A DNA stretch of 44,597 nt from an uncultured Muribaculaceae bacterium (GTDB lineage Bacteria; Bacteroidota; Bacteroidia; Bacteroidales; Muribaculaceae). Every line of letters starts with the position of its first letter. Positions within the stretch are counted from its first letter, which is position 1. Shown here one piece after another: positions 23,232 to 32,095 of this stretch. The DNA is taken from the NCBI GenBank assembly GCA_910584905.1, contig CAJUCQ010000071.1:1-44597 (forward strand), in the 5' to 3' direction. Below the pieces are notes generated by a model that saw nothing but the letters and a program-made list of their open reading frames with translations, was not told where the DNA came from and searched no databases. The position numbers and the translations under genes were made by a program.

Positions 23232-25247
23232 ATGAACAAATCAATCACAGCACTTGCCATGGCAGCAACAATCATGGCCGCCTCCTGCTCGAAGCAGGCG
23301 CCGGCGGAGTCGGCCGGTGACTTCGACTACACCGCCGACCGTTTCGCCGACATCGAGGTGCTCCGCTACAAGGTGCCCGATTTCGACAGCCTCTCTTTAA
23401 ATCAGAAAATCCTGGTATATTACCTTCAGGAAGCTGCCCTCTGGGGCCGCGACATCCTTTGGGATCAGAACTACAAGGACAATCTCGCCATTCGCGACCT
23501 CCTCGAAAGAATATATGCCTCGTATGACGGCGACCGCGAATCGGCCGACTTCAAGGCGTTCGAAACCTACCTCAAGCAGGTGTGGTTTGCCAACGGCATA
23601 CACCACCACTATTCCAACGACAAGTTCGTGCCCGCATTCTCGCGCGCTTTCCTTGAAGAGCGCATCGCAGCCCTCCCCGAGGCTCCCGCAGGCGCTTCGG
23701 AACTTGTCGAAGTGATTTTCAATCCCGAAATCGCTCCCAAAAAGGTGAATCAGGCCGAAGGTGCCGACCTCATCACCACGTCAGCCGTAAATATGTACGG
23801 TCCCGGCGTGACCCAGAAAGAAGTCGAAGACTACTTTGCCGCCCTCAAAGACCCCAAGGACGCAACCCCCGTGTCCTACGGCCTCAACACCCGTATCGTC
23901 AAGGATGAAAACGGCAAAATCAAAGAGATTCCTTACAAGCTCGGAGGCCTCTATGGCGAAGCCATCGCCCCCATCGTCGAAAATCTCCGCAAGGCCGTGC
24001 CTTACGCCGAAAACGACGCTCAGAAAGCTATCATCGAATCTCTCATCGACTTTTACACCTCGGGCGACCTCAAGACATTCGACGAATATTCAATCAAGTG
24101 GGCCGAAGACACCGCCTCGCAGGTCGACTTCATCAACGGCTTCATCGAGAGCTATAACGACCCCCTCGGCATGACCGGCTCGTGGGAATCAATTGTCAAT
24201 TTCAAAAACATCCCCGCAAGCCACCGCACCGAAGTGCTCAGCGCGAACGCCCAGTGGTTTGAAGACAACTCTCCCGTCGACAGCCGATTCAAGAAAGAAA
24301 AAGTCAAGGGGGTTTCCGCAAAGGTAATCACGGCGGCAATCCTCGCCGGCGACGCATATCCCGCAACTCCCATCGGCATCAACCTTCCGAATGCAAACTG
24401 GATTCGCGCCGCTCACGGCTCCAAGAGCGTCACCCTCGAAAATATCACGCAGGCATACGACGAAGCCGCCCACGGCAACGGATTCAACGAAGAATTTGTA
24501 ATCGACGAAGAAACGTCCAAGCTCCTCGACGACTATCTTTTCATCACCGACAACCTCCATACCGATCTCCACGAATGTCTCGGCCACGGCTCGGGCAAAC
24601 TCCTCCCCGGTGTGGACCCCGACGCCCTCAAGGCCCACGGCTCAACCCTTGAAGAAACCCGCGCCGACCTCTTCGCCCTTTACTACCTCGCCGACCCCAA
24701 ACTCATTGAAATCGGTCTCCTCGACAACCCCGATGCCTACAAGGCCGAATACTACAAGTATATCCTCAACGGCATGATGACACAGCTCATGCGCATCGAA
24801 CCCGGAAAGGATGTCGAAGAGGCTCACATGCGCAACCGCAAACTTATCGCCGAATGGGCTTACGAGCACGGCAAGGACGCAAACGTCATTGAAATGGTGA
24901 AGCGCGACGGAAAGACATTCATCAAAATCAACGACTACGAGGCTCTTCGCGGTCTGTTCGGTCAGCTCCTCGCCGAAATCCAGCGCATACGCTCCACCGG
25001 AGACTACGCCGCCGGACGCGACCTCGTGGAAAAATATGCCGTGAAGGTCGACCCCGAACTCCACAAAGAAGTCCTCGACCGCTACGCGCGTCTCGACATC
25101 GCTCCCTACAAAGGCTTTGTCAATCCTTCCTATGAACTCGTAAAAGATAAGGACGGCAATATCACCGACGTAAAAGTAAACTACGGCGAAGAATACACAG
25201 CCCAGATGCAGCGCTACTCCAAGGACTACCATCCCCTGAAGAAATAA
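23232..25247 (+). CDS. dipeptidyl-peptidase III (family M49), lipoprotein
   Basis: Zinc exopeptidase that releases dipeptides from the N-terminus of oligopeptides. The M49 motif is H447-E-C-L-G-H452 (HExxxH form), and the second motif is E474-E-T-R-A-D, providing the third ligand. The HECLGH variant with Cys is known from Bacteroides DPP III. A lipoprotein signal (MNKSITALAMAATIMAASC, Cys 19) places it on the envelope rather than in the cytosol as in eukaryotes. The 671 residues fit. A strong hairpin terminator follows, ending the dxr operon. Confidence 0.93.
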   Translation: MNKSITALAMAATIMAASCSKQAPAESAGDFDYTADRFADIEVLRYKVPDFDSLSLNQKILVYYLQEAALWGRDILWDQNYKDNLAIRDLLERIYASYDGDRESADFKAFETYLKQVWFANGIHHHYSNDKFVPAFSRAFLEERIAALPEAPAGASELVEVIFNPEIAPKKVNQAEGADLITTSAVNMYGPGVTQKEVEDYFAALKDPKDATPVSYGLNTRIVKDENGKIKEIPYKLGGLYGEAIAPIVENLRKAVPYAENDAQKAIIESLIDFYTSGDLKTFDEYSIKWAEDTASQVDFINGFIESYNDPLGMTGSWESIVNFKNIPASHRTEVLSANAQWFEDNSPVDSRFKKEKVKGVSAKVITAAILAGDAYPATPIGINLPNANWIRAAHGSKSVTLENITQAYDEAAHGNGFNEEFVIDEETSKLLDDYLFITDNLHTDLHECLGHGSGKLLPGVDPDALKAHGSTLEETRADLFALYYLADPKLIEIGLLDNPDAYKAEYYKYILNGMMTQLMRIEPGKDVEEAHMRNRKLIAEWAYEHGKDANVIEMVKRDGKTFIKINDYEALRGLFGQLLAEIQRIRSTGDYAAGRDLVEKYAVKVDPELHKEVLDRYARLDIAPYKGFVNPSYELVKDKDGNITDVKVNYGEEYTAQMQRYSKDYHPLKK

Positions 25248-25270
25248 GCCCCTGCTCAAGCGATTGAACT

Positions 25271-25315
25271 GCACCCCGAAAGCGAGACTGAAACTTTCGG
25301 GGTGCTTATATTTTG
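25271..25315 (+). terminator. terminator of the dxr-rseP-rlmI-M49 run
   Basis: Perfect 12-bp stem (25271-25282 with 25294-25305), 11-base loop, followed by a T/A-rich tract. It lies 23 bases after the stop. Confidence 0.75.
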
Positions 25316-25338
25316 ACCGGCTTTTATATTTTGACCGG
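25306..25338. repeat. 15-bp tandem direct repeat
   Basis: The same 15 bases occur at 25306-25320 and 25324-25338 with a 3-base gap, directly after the terminator stem. The remaining intergenic DNA to 25536 holds only the promoter of the next gene. Confidence 0.7.
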
Positions 25339-25484
25339 GGACAAAAAAAGAGCCCCGTTGCAGACAGATTTTACTGACTACATTGGGGGCCGAGAAGGAT
25401 AATCGTTTTGGTGGTTGTGACCTCTTAAGGAAGTCTGAAAATGCCTTCTCTTTGATGTTAAAAACACATTCCCGTGCAAAAAGG

Positions 25485-25516
25485 TTCGGTCTATATGAAA
25501 AAAATCACTATATTTG
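25485..25516 (+). promoter_or_regulatory. promoter of the GYF_2/TM2 gene
   Basis: TATATTTG at 25509-25516 fits the -7 consensus; the matching -33 position reads TTCG (25485-25488), a weaker match. The leader is about 14-20 bases. Confidence 0.55.
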
Positions 25517-25536
25517 CGGAATAAAACCAAAAAGAT

Positions 25537-25959
25537 ATGATGTACTACATTACTTTCAACGGACGGAGCATCGGCCCCATGAGTGTGTCGCAGCTTCTGG
25601 CTTATGCCGTCGACGAGAACACCCCTGTGAGCACCGACGGCACGAACTGGCAACCGCTCTACACATACCCGCAACTGATGGAAGCTTATCAGGCCTCCAA
25701 GGTCGGCATCCCCTGCGACGGCTCAAACTCCAAGCGGGTGGCAGCCGGAATATGCGCGATTATCATCGGCACCCTCGGCATCCAGTACTTCATCATCGGC
25801 AAACCCGTGGCCGGGGTGCTCACGATTCTTCTGAGCATCTGCACTTGCGGGCTGTGGCAGCTTGTCACCATCGTTCAAGGCATCATGATGCTGACGATGA
25901 CCGACGAGCAGTTCTACCATAAATACGTGGCCACGACGGCTACTCTGCCTCTCTTCTGA
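25537..25959 (+). CDS. GYF_2/TM2 domain membrane protein
   Basis: 140 residues in two parts. Residues 1-50 (YYITFNGRSIGPMSVSQLL, then STDGTNWQPL) match the GYF_2 domain, a presumed peptide-binding module. Residues about 65-130 hold two hydrophobic helices separated by a short turn, with IGTLGIQYFIIGK matching the TM2 family. No enzyme motif. It is found widely in Bacteroidetes with unknown role. It precedes the nonulosonate genes by 61 bases with no obvious promoter between, so read-through is possible. Confidence 0.88.
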   Translation: MMYYITFNGRSIGPMSVSQLLAYAVDENTPVSTDGTNWQPLYTYPQLMEAYQASKVGIPCDGSNSKRVAAGICAIIIGTLGIQYFIIGKPVAGVLTILLSICTCGLWQLVTIVQGIMMLTMTDEQFYHKYVATTATLPLF

Positions 25960-26020
25960 CGAAATACGAGGCGGTAGCCTGAGGCTCTCGGGCCATCCGC
26001 CATTCTGCGACTGCTGAACA

Positions 26021-27196
26021 ATGACGGATAAGACGACAAGACCGAGAGTGGTATTCGTGTCGAGCACGAGGGCCGATTGGGGCCTTCTGTCGCCCGTGGC
26101 GCGGAAGCTTCGCGACGGGGCTGATGTGGAAGTCAGGGTAGTGGCCACAAACATGCACCTCCTTCCGCAGTACGGAATGACTGTCGATGAAATTCGAGCC
26201 GACGGTTTCGAGCCGCTGTGCGCCGACATGAGCGCAGAAGGCACCGACGAGGCTTCGCGTGTGCGGGCCACAGCCGCTTGCACCGCCGCTATGGCCGATG
26301 CGTTCGAAGCCCTTGCCCCGGACGCCGTCGTGATTCTCGGCGATCGCTACGAAATGCTCGGCGTGGCCACGGCGGCGGCGCTGATGCGTATCCCGATAGT
26401 CCATATCGCCGGCGGGGAGATTTCGGAAGGCGCCGTCGACGACTCGCTCCGCCACGCCATCACGAAGCTCTCGTCGCTCCATCTCACGGCCACTGAAGCC
26501 TATCGCCGCCGCGTCGTGCAGATGGGCGAAAACCCTGCCACGGTGGTGAATACGGGCGCAATTGGCGTCTGGAACACATTGAACGTCCCGCGCATCGCCG
26601 CCCCCGAGTTGGAGAAATTTCTCGGCATAAACTTCGCCGACGGGCCGGTGGCCGTTGTGACCTATCATCCGGCCACGCTCGACCGCGGCGACAGCCCTGC
26701 GGCGCGCTTCAGCGCCCTGCTCGACGCTCTCGACGATTTCCCGCAGCTCACCTGCGTGATAACATATCCCAACAACGATGCAAACTCCGAAGGCATAATC
26801 AGACTTGTCGAAGACTATGCATCCCGCCGCCGCAACGTCGTGGCATTCAAGTCGCTGGGGATGCGACGCTATCTTTCGTTGCTCGGGCTTGCAAGCGTGT
26901 GTGTCGGCAATTCGTCGAGCGGGATAGTCGAGGTGCCCTCGTTCGGCATCCCCACGGTGGATGTAGGCATCCGTCAGCGCGGTCGCATCGCCGCCGCCTC
27001 GGTGATACATTGCGGCGACAGCCGCGAGGACATATCCCGGGCAATTTCACAGGCTCTCTCGCCGGATATGCAGGCGCTTGCGCGGTCAGTGACAAATCCA
27101 TACTTCAAGGAATGCACCTTGGAGCTGATGTGCCGCTCGATTGTGGATTTTGTAAAAAGTCTGCCTCGCGCGGAGAAAAAATTTTACGACTTATGA
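26021..27196 (+). CDS. neuC: UDP-/GDP-sugar 2-epimerase (hydrolysing), NeuC/LegG type
   Basis: Cytosolic enzyme that hydrolyses and epimerises a nucleotide-activated HexNAc, releasing ManNAc (sialic acid route) or 2,4-diacetamido-trideoxymannose (legionaminate route). The N-terminus VVFVSSTRADWGLLSPV, ILGDRYEMLGVA, HIAGGEISEGAVDDSLRHA, and the late GNSSSGIVEVPSFGIPTV block are hallmark stretches of this family. 391 residues, normal. Its stop overlaps the cytidylyltransferase start by 4 bases. With a PtmE-like gene two positions downstream, the LegG assignment (GDP-linked substrate) is more likely than NeuC, by inference. Confidence 0.9.
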   Translation: MTDKTTRPRVVFVSSTRADWGLLSPVARKLRDGADVEVRVVATNMHLLPQYGMTVDEIRADGFEPLCADMSAEGTDEASRVRATAACTAAMADAFEALAPDAVVILGDRYEMLGVATAAALMRIPIVHIAGGEISEGAVDDSLRHAITKLSSLHLTATEAYRRRVVQMGENPATVVNTGAIGVWNTLNVPRIAAPELEKFLGINFADGPVAVVTYHPATLDRGDSPAARFSALLDALDDFPQLTCVITYPNNDANSEGIIRLVEDYASRRRNVVAFKSLGMRRYLSLLGLASVCVGNSSSGIVEVPSFGIPTVDVGIRQRGRIAAASVIHCGDSREDISRAISQALSPDMQALARSVTNPYFKECTLELMCRSIVDFVKSLPRAEKKFYDL

Positions 27197-27909
27197 GTGC
27201 CGATAACCCGCTTTACATAATTCCCGCCCGGGGCGGGAGCAAGGGCATCCCCCGCAAAAACATCAAGCCTCTCGGCGGCAGGCCGCTGCTCGCGTGGACG
27301 GTGGAAGCCGCCTTGAAAGACCTCGGGCCGGACGGCGACCGCCGGCGCGTGGTGCTCTCGACCGACGACGCCGAAATTGCCGCCACGGGACGCGACCTCG
27401 GCCTCGACGTGGAGTATATGCGGCCCGCGGCGCTGGCCACCGACACGGCTGGTTCGCGCGAGGTCATTCTCGATGTGATGGACTGGGCCGATGCCCGCGG
27501 GATGGTCTACGATTCGGTGGTGTTGCTTCAGCCGACGAGTCCTTTCCGCACGGCCTCCGACATTGCCGCCGCCCGGCGCCTCTACTCCCGCGGCGACACT
27601 GACATGGTAGTGACCGTGTGCGAGAGTGCGGCCAACCCTTATTACAATCTTTTCGAGGTCACGCCGGAAGGCATGCTCAGGGTGTGCAAGGGCGACGGAC
27701 TTATCACCCGCAGGCAGGATGCTCCGGCGGTGTGGGAGTACAACGGGGCGGTCTATGTGATCTGCCCCGAATCCATCCGGGCGATGGCGCTCGGCGCATT
27801 CCCTCGCCGGGTTCCGTGCGAGATGCCTCGCGAACGCAGTATCGACCTCGATACCCCGGCCGACTGGATGATTGCCGAGACAATGGCCGCGGCGCTTCAA
27901 GAGTTATAA
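27193..27909 (+). CDS. neuA: CMP-nonulosonate (sialate/legionaminate) cytidylyltransferase
   Basis: Activates a nonulosonic acid with CTP to give the CMP-sugar used by glycosyltransferases. The start at 27193 overlaps the neuC stop (ATGA) and gives the right N-terminus (YIIPARGGSKGIPRKNIK, the CTP-binding P-loop-like motif); longer in-frame readings are inside neuC. Other motifs: LLQPTSPFRTASDI and the C-terminal SIDLDTPADW. Length 238 is typical for NeuA/LegF. Operon with neuC and the CBS-nucleotidyltransferase. Confidence 0.92.
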   Translation: MSADNPLYIIPARGGSKGIPRKNIKPLGGRPLLAWTVEAALKDLGPDGDRRRVVLSTDDAEIAATGRDLGLDVEYMRPAALATDTAGSREVILDVMDWADARGMVYDSVVLLQPTSPFRTASDIAAARRLYSRGDTDMVVTVCESAANPYYNLFEVTPEGMLRVCKGDGLITRRQDAPAVWEYNGAVYVICPESIRAMALGAFPRRVPCEMPRERSIDLDTPADWMIAETMAAALQEL

Positions 27910-27916
27910 AACAAGC

Positions 27917-29005
27917 ATGAACAATACGAACACCATAAACGCAGAAACGACTCTTTTGTCGGCGCTTGAGCGGCTCAACGGTCTGCCCGGGCGCGCCCAC
28001 ATGACGCTCTTTGTCTGCGACGGCAAGGGGCGCGTGGCCGGCACGCTCACCGACGGCGATGTGCGCCGCGCGCTGTTGCGCGGGCTTACGCTTGCGTCGC
28101 CTGTGGCCGAGGCCTGTTGCCGGAGTTTCCGGCGCATCGCGCCCTGCGATTCTCCTCGGGAGGTCATCGACAAGCTCCGCGAGTGCCGTTCGAAGGGCAT
28201 AACACTAGTGCCCGTTGTCGACGACGAGACGAGGCTTCTGCGCATCCTCGACCTCACGGTGACGCCCACGCAACTGCCGCTCAAGGCCGTGCTCATGGCC
28301 GGGGGCAAAGGCGAGCGCCTGCGGCCGCAGACGCTCACGACGCCCAAGCCGCTTCTCAAAATCGAGGGCAAGGCGATAATCGATTATAACATCGAGGCCC
28401 TCGCCGCCTGCGGCATAAGCGACATGACGGTGTGCACGCGCTATCTTGCCGAGCAACTCGACGAGCATTTCCGCGAGCCGTTCGGCCCGGGAATGATTCG
28501 CGTGCGATGTGTGCGGGAGGCCGAACCTCTCGGCACAATAGGCGCAGTGGCTCTTACAGGCGCGGCCGCGGAGGACGGCGAGACTCTCGTGATGAATTCC
28601 GACCTTCTGACGACAATATCCTACGAGGAGCTTTATCTGCGGCATCTCGACACGGGCGCCGACGTGACGATCGCCGTGGTGCCGTTTCAGGTGAGTGTCC
28701 CGTTCGCCATCCTGTCAATCGACCCCGACGACCCGGGGCGCGTGACGGCGCTTGAGGAGAAGCCCACATACTCCCATTACGCCAATGCGGGCATCTATAT
28801 CTTCAACAACGAGGTGCTGAGGCGACTGCGCCCCGACCGCCGCACCGATGCCACCGACCTCATAGCCGAGGCGATAGCCGGGGGTGCCCGGGTGAGCTAT
28901 TACACGATAAAGGGGACGTGGCTCGATGTGGGTTCGCAGACTGATTTCCGTCAGGCCTCCGAGCTTATGCGCCACCACCGCGCGATGGACAAATCCGGGC
29001 TTTGA
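27917..29005 (+). CDS. CBS-domain sugar-1-phosphate nucleotidyltransferase (PtmE-like)
   Basis: Two-part protein of 362 residues. Residues about 1-110 form a CBS pair (GTLTDGDVRRALLRG, then VPVVDDETRLLRI). Residues about 120-350 form a nucleotidyltransferase with MAGGKGERLRPQTLTTPKPLL (uridylyl/guanylyltransferase signature, catalytic Arg and Lys) and NSDLL for the metal site. This fusion matches PtmE of Campylobacter, which makes GDP-glucosamine for legionaminic acid. The start at 27917 is chosen because the longer reading overlaps neuA. It closes the nonulosonate trio; NeuB/LegI, LegB, LegC and LegH homologues are not in the window. Confidence 0.88.
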   Translation: MNNTNTINAETTLLSALERLNGLPGRAHMTLFVCDGKGRVAGTLTDGDVRRALLRGLTLASPVAEACCRSFRRIAPCDSPREVIDKLRECRSKGITLVPVVDDETRLLRILDLTVTPTQLPLKAVLMAGGKGERLRPQTLTTPKPLLKIEGKAIIDYNIEALAACGISDMTVCTRYLAEQLDEHFREPFGPGMIRVRCVREAEPLGTIGAVALTGAAAEDGETLVMNSDLLTTISYEELYLRHLDTGADVTIAVVPFQVSVPFAILSIDPDDPGRVTALEEKPTYSHYANAGIYIFNNEVLRRLRPDRRTDATDLIAEAIAGGARVSYYTIKGTWLDVGSQTDFRQASELMRHHRAMDKSGL

Positions 29006-29097
29006 CCCCGGTTCCAGAACAGAAACAAAAGCTCCGGCGTTAAACATCATATCCCGGTATTCAGACCGCGGACAACAACAGCATAAAACAAAGCAAT

Positions 29098-30393
29098 ATG
29101 GCAGACAGCAATTTCATAGATTACGTAAAGATATTATGCCGCTCGGGCAAGGGCGGCGCGGGCTCGCGTCATTTTTACCGGGCCAAATATGTGCCCAAGG
29201 GCGGTCCTGACGGCGGCGACGGCGGCCGTGGAGGCCATATCATCCTCAGGGGCAACCGCAACATGTGGACGCTGCTTCCGCTGAAGTACAGCCGTCATAT
29301 TTTCGCCGGCAACGGCCAGAGCGGTTCGGGCGGGCGTTCGTTCGGCAAGGACGGCGAGGACCGCATCATCGAAGTTCCCTGCGGCACTGTTGTATTCGAT
29401 GCCGAGACGGGGCAGTATCTTTGCGAGGTGACGGACGACGGTCAGGAAATCAAACTTCTTCGCGGGGGCCGCGGCGGTCTCGGCAACTGGCATTTCAAGT
29501 CGTCGACCAACCGCACGCCCCGCTATGCCCAGCCCGGCGAGCCGGCTATTGAAAAGTCGGTGATTCTGGAGCTGAAGATGCTTGCCGACGTCGGACTTGT
29601 CGGCTTCCCGAACGCGGGCAAAAGCACGCTTCTTTCGGCCATATCGGCTGCAGAGCCTAAAATTGCCGATTACCCGTTCACGACGATGGAGCCTCAGCTC
29701 GGCATCGTGAGCTATCGCGACAGCCGCTCTTTTGTCATGGCCGATATTCCCGGCATCATCGAGGGTGCGAGCGAGGGCAAGGGCCTCGGCCTGCGTTTTC
29801 TGCGTCATATCGAGCGCAACGCCGTGTTGCTGTTTATGGTTCCAGCTGATGCCGACGACATCGCTGAGCAATATCATATCCTCCTTCGCGAGCTTGAGCA
29901 GTTCAATCCGCAACTGATGGACAAGCAGCGCGTGCTGGCAATCTCCAAGACCGACCTTCTCGACGAGGAGCTTAAGGAGGAAATCGCCAAGACGGTGCCT
30001 GCGGATGTGTCTTCGGTGTTTATCTCGGCTGTGACGGGCGAGGGTATCATGGAACTTAAGGACCTCCTGTGGAAAGCCATCACCGACGAGAGCAACCGCA
30101 TCGAGCCGTCGGACATCACGCATCGTCCGCTCGACGGCCATCACCGCGTGCGCGAGGAGGATGAGTTTATCTTCACGCAGACTCCCGAGGATGACGATGA
30201 CGCCGAGGGCGAAGACCTCCGCAACATTGATGCCTCGACATGGGGCGAGGATATGGACTGGGACGACGCGGACGTCGAAGAAACGGACGCCGAAGACGAG
30301 GAAGACCACCGCGCCTACATCCCTGACGAGCCGGGCTATAGCGCCGCTGATGACGACGATGCCTTTATCTTCGAGTCGATAAACGATAAATGA
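29098..30393 (+). CDS. obgE: GTPase Obg
   Basis: Ribosome-associated GTPase needed for 50S maturation and stress control. The Gly-rich Obg fold occupies residues 1-158 (KGGPDGGDGGRGG), then the G domain: GFPNAGKST (G1), T in PFTTMEPQLG (G2), DIPGIIEGA (G3), SKTD (G4), ISAVTGEG (G5). The C-terminal ~80 residues are strongly acidic (runs of Asp/Glu) and carry no OCT domain, as in other Bacteroidetes. Total 431 residues. The 92 bases before it hold no clear promoter. Confidence 0.96.
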   Translation: MADSNFIDYVKILCRSGKGGAGSRHFYRAKYVPKGGPDGGDGGRGGHIILRGNRNMWTLLPLKYSRHIFAGNGQSGSGGRSFGKDGEDRIIEVPCGTVVFDAETGQYLCEVTDDGQEIKLLRGGRGGLGNWHFKSSTNRTPRYAQPGEPAIEKSVILELKMLADVGLVGFPNAGKSTLLSAISAAEPKIADYPFTTMEPQLGIVSYRDSRSFVMADIPGIIEGASEGKGLGLRFLRHIERNAVLLFMVPADADDIAEQYHILLRELEQFNPQLMDKQRVLAISKTDLLDEELKEEIAKTVPADVSSVFISAVTGEGIMELKDLLWKAITDESNRIEPSDITHRPLDGHHRVREEDEFIFTQTPEDDDDAEGEDLRNIDASTWGEDMDWDDADVEETDAEDEEDHRAYIPDEPGYSAADDDDAFIFESINDK

Positions 30394-30418
30394 CGGCTAA
30401 AGGCCTCAGCTCAATGCA

Positions 30419-31285
30419 ATGACAGCATCGGAGAAATACACTGAACTGAAGTCGCGCCTTTCGGCCGTCCTCGGGGCGGGGGAGGGCGAGGCCGCGGCGC
30501 GTATACTGATGGAGGATATCGCCGGGTTCGGGCGCACGAAGTTGTTCGCCGACGGTTCGCGCAGTCTTCTTGATTTCACGGAGCAGAAGCTCGATGCGGC
30601 AGCAGAGCGCATCGAGGCCGGGGAGCCGGTGCAGTATGCCGTGGGGCGTGCGCGTTTCTGCGGCATGGACTTCGAGGTTTCTCCGGCTGTGCTGATACCA
30701 CGCCCGGAGACCGCCGGGCTTGTGGACCTCGTGGTTGACCGCATGGGCGGACGCAGCGACCTTGAAGGGCTCGACGCGTGCACCGGCAGCGGCTGTATCG
30801 CCGTGGCTCTTGCGCGGGCGCTCCCGTTCAGCCGCATCGAGGCGTTTGATGTGAGCGACGCCGCTCTTGCCGTTGCGGAGGCTAACGGTCGTCGGCTTGC
30901 GCCGCAGGTGGATTTTTATAAGGCGGACGCCCTTGCTTTGCCCCTGAATCCTCCGGCGCGTTTTGATTTTATTGTGAGCAATCCGCCTTACATATTGCCT
31001 TCGGAGGAGGCGACGATGGACGCCCGCGTTGCCGCGCACGAGCCTCGGACGGCGCTTTTCGTTCGGGAGGACCGTCCGCTTGAGTTTTACGAGGCGCTTG
31101 CCTCGTATGCAGTCAGGGCATTAAAGGATGGCGGAATGTTGTTTTTCGAGATAAACAGTACGCAGGGCGAGGCCATGCGCCGCATGCTCACCGACAAGGG
31201 CTTCGACGGGCGGAGCGTCGATATTCTGCGCGATTATAAAGGAAACGAACGCTATGCCGTCGCCGTCAAAACCGCCAAGCGCTGA
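30419..31285 (+). CDS. prmC: peptide chain release factor N5-glutamine methyltransferase
   Basis: Methylates the GGQ glutamine of RF1/RF2. An N-terminal helical substrate domain (about 1-85) is followed by a Rossmann domain: IPRPETAGLVD, DACTGSGCIAVALA (SAM site) and the catalytic N188-P-P-Y191. 288 residues, normal. Its 3' end overlaps recX by 32 bases, so the two are co-expressed. It starts 25 bases after obgE. Confidence 0.95.
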   Translation: MTASEKYTELKSRLSAVLGAGEGEAAARILMEDIAGFGRTKLFADGSRSLLDFTEQKLDAAAERIEAGEPVQYAVGRARFCGMDFEVSPAVLIPRPETAGLVDLVVDRMGGRSDLEGLDACTGSGCIAVALARALPFSRIEAFDVSDAALAVAEANGRRLAPQVDFYKADALALPLNPPARFDFIVSNPPYILPSEEATMDARVAAHEPRTALFVREDRPLEFYEALASYAVRALKDGGMLFFEINSTQGEAMRRMLTDKGFDGRSVDILRDYKGNERYAVAVKTAKR

Positions 31286-31736
31286 GAAAGAATTGCAGAG
31301 GCTTGAGGCTCTTTGCGCCCGGAGCGAGCAGTGCGAAAGCGAGATTCTCGGGAAGTTGCGTCGCCGCGGGCTGTGCGCGTCGGATGCCGCCCGTGTGCTT
31401 GAGTCGCTCAAGAGCCGTCGGTTTGTGGATAATGCGCGGTATGCGTCGGCATTTGTGCGCGACAAGTACCGCTTTATGCGCTGGGGCCGTCGAAAGATAG
31501 CGTATGCGCTTTCGGCCAAGGGGGTGTCGCAGGCGGATATCGAGGCGGCGATGGATGAAATCGACGCGGACGAGTACCGCACGATTCTTGCCGGGCTGAT
31601 CAGCGCCCGGGCCCGGGTAATGGGCGACGAAGCTTACACATACGAGGGACGCACACGCTTGTTCCGCATGGCGGCCTCGCGCGGGTATGAAGCTGACGAA
31701 ATTGCCGCGATGGTGAAGAAATTTACGTCTAAATGA
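31254..31736 (+). CDS. recX: RecX regulatory protein
   Basis: Binds and modulates RecA filaments. 160 residues of three-helix repeats with the family stretches LRRRGL, LKSRRFVDNARYASAFVRDKYRFMRWG (first two repeats) and YALSAKGVSQADIEAAM. recA is not in the window, so this is a detached recX. The start overlaps prmC by 32 bases; an in-frame later start is possible but would trim the first repeat. The stop overlaps the next ORF by 4 bases. Confidence 0.92.
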   Translation: MPSPSKPPSAEKELQRLEALCARSEQCESEILGKLRRRGLCASDAARVLESLKSRRFVDNARYASAFVRDKYRFMRWGRRKIAYALSAKGVSQADIEAAMDEIDADEYRTILAGLISARARVMGDEAYTYEGRTRLFRMAASRGYEADEIAAMVKKFTSK

Positions 31737-32095
31737 TAGGATGTACTGACTCTTTTGATGTCTTTGTGATGTTGTTTTTCATCAGTTCAATAAACAAGGC
31801 GTGGACCAATGACGACGTACAGGTGTCGTTCGGCGAGGTTGAAGCTTCGGAATTCGCATCGGCCGAAAAGTCGGTGACGGTGTCGAACGTCGGATCGGCT
31901 GGGGTTAACGGTACGCTTGGCATCACGGGGTCGAAGGCGAATTCGGTATTCTCCGAGGCAGTCAGCGGTCTTGAGGTTTATGCCTGTTCGGATGTCAGAG
32001 TCAATTCCGGCGCCTTCGAGGCCGGAAGCGTGCCCGCGGGTGTGTATATCATCCGTCAGGGCACTGATAACTTTAAAAATGCTAAAAATAAATGA
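31733..32095 (+). CDS. small unknown ORF between recX and folC
   Basis: 120 codons that overlap recX by ATGA at the start and folC by ATGA at the end, which argues for a translated gene in the operon. The protein has no signal peptide at its start, a beta-rich middle (SVTVSNVGSAGVNGTLGITG) and an end (VPAGVYII) that resembles the final strands of type IX secretion sorting domains. The N-terminal ~25 residues look out of character. Either a small lineage-specific gene or the C-terminal scrap of an exported protein that landed between recX and folC. Confidence 0.45.
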   Translation: MIGCTDSFDVFVMLFFISSINKAWTNDDVQVSFGEVEASEFASAEKSVTVSNVGSAGVNGTLGITGSKANSVFSEAVSGLEVYACSDVRVNSGAFEAGSVPAGVYIIRQGTDNFKNAKNK

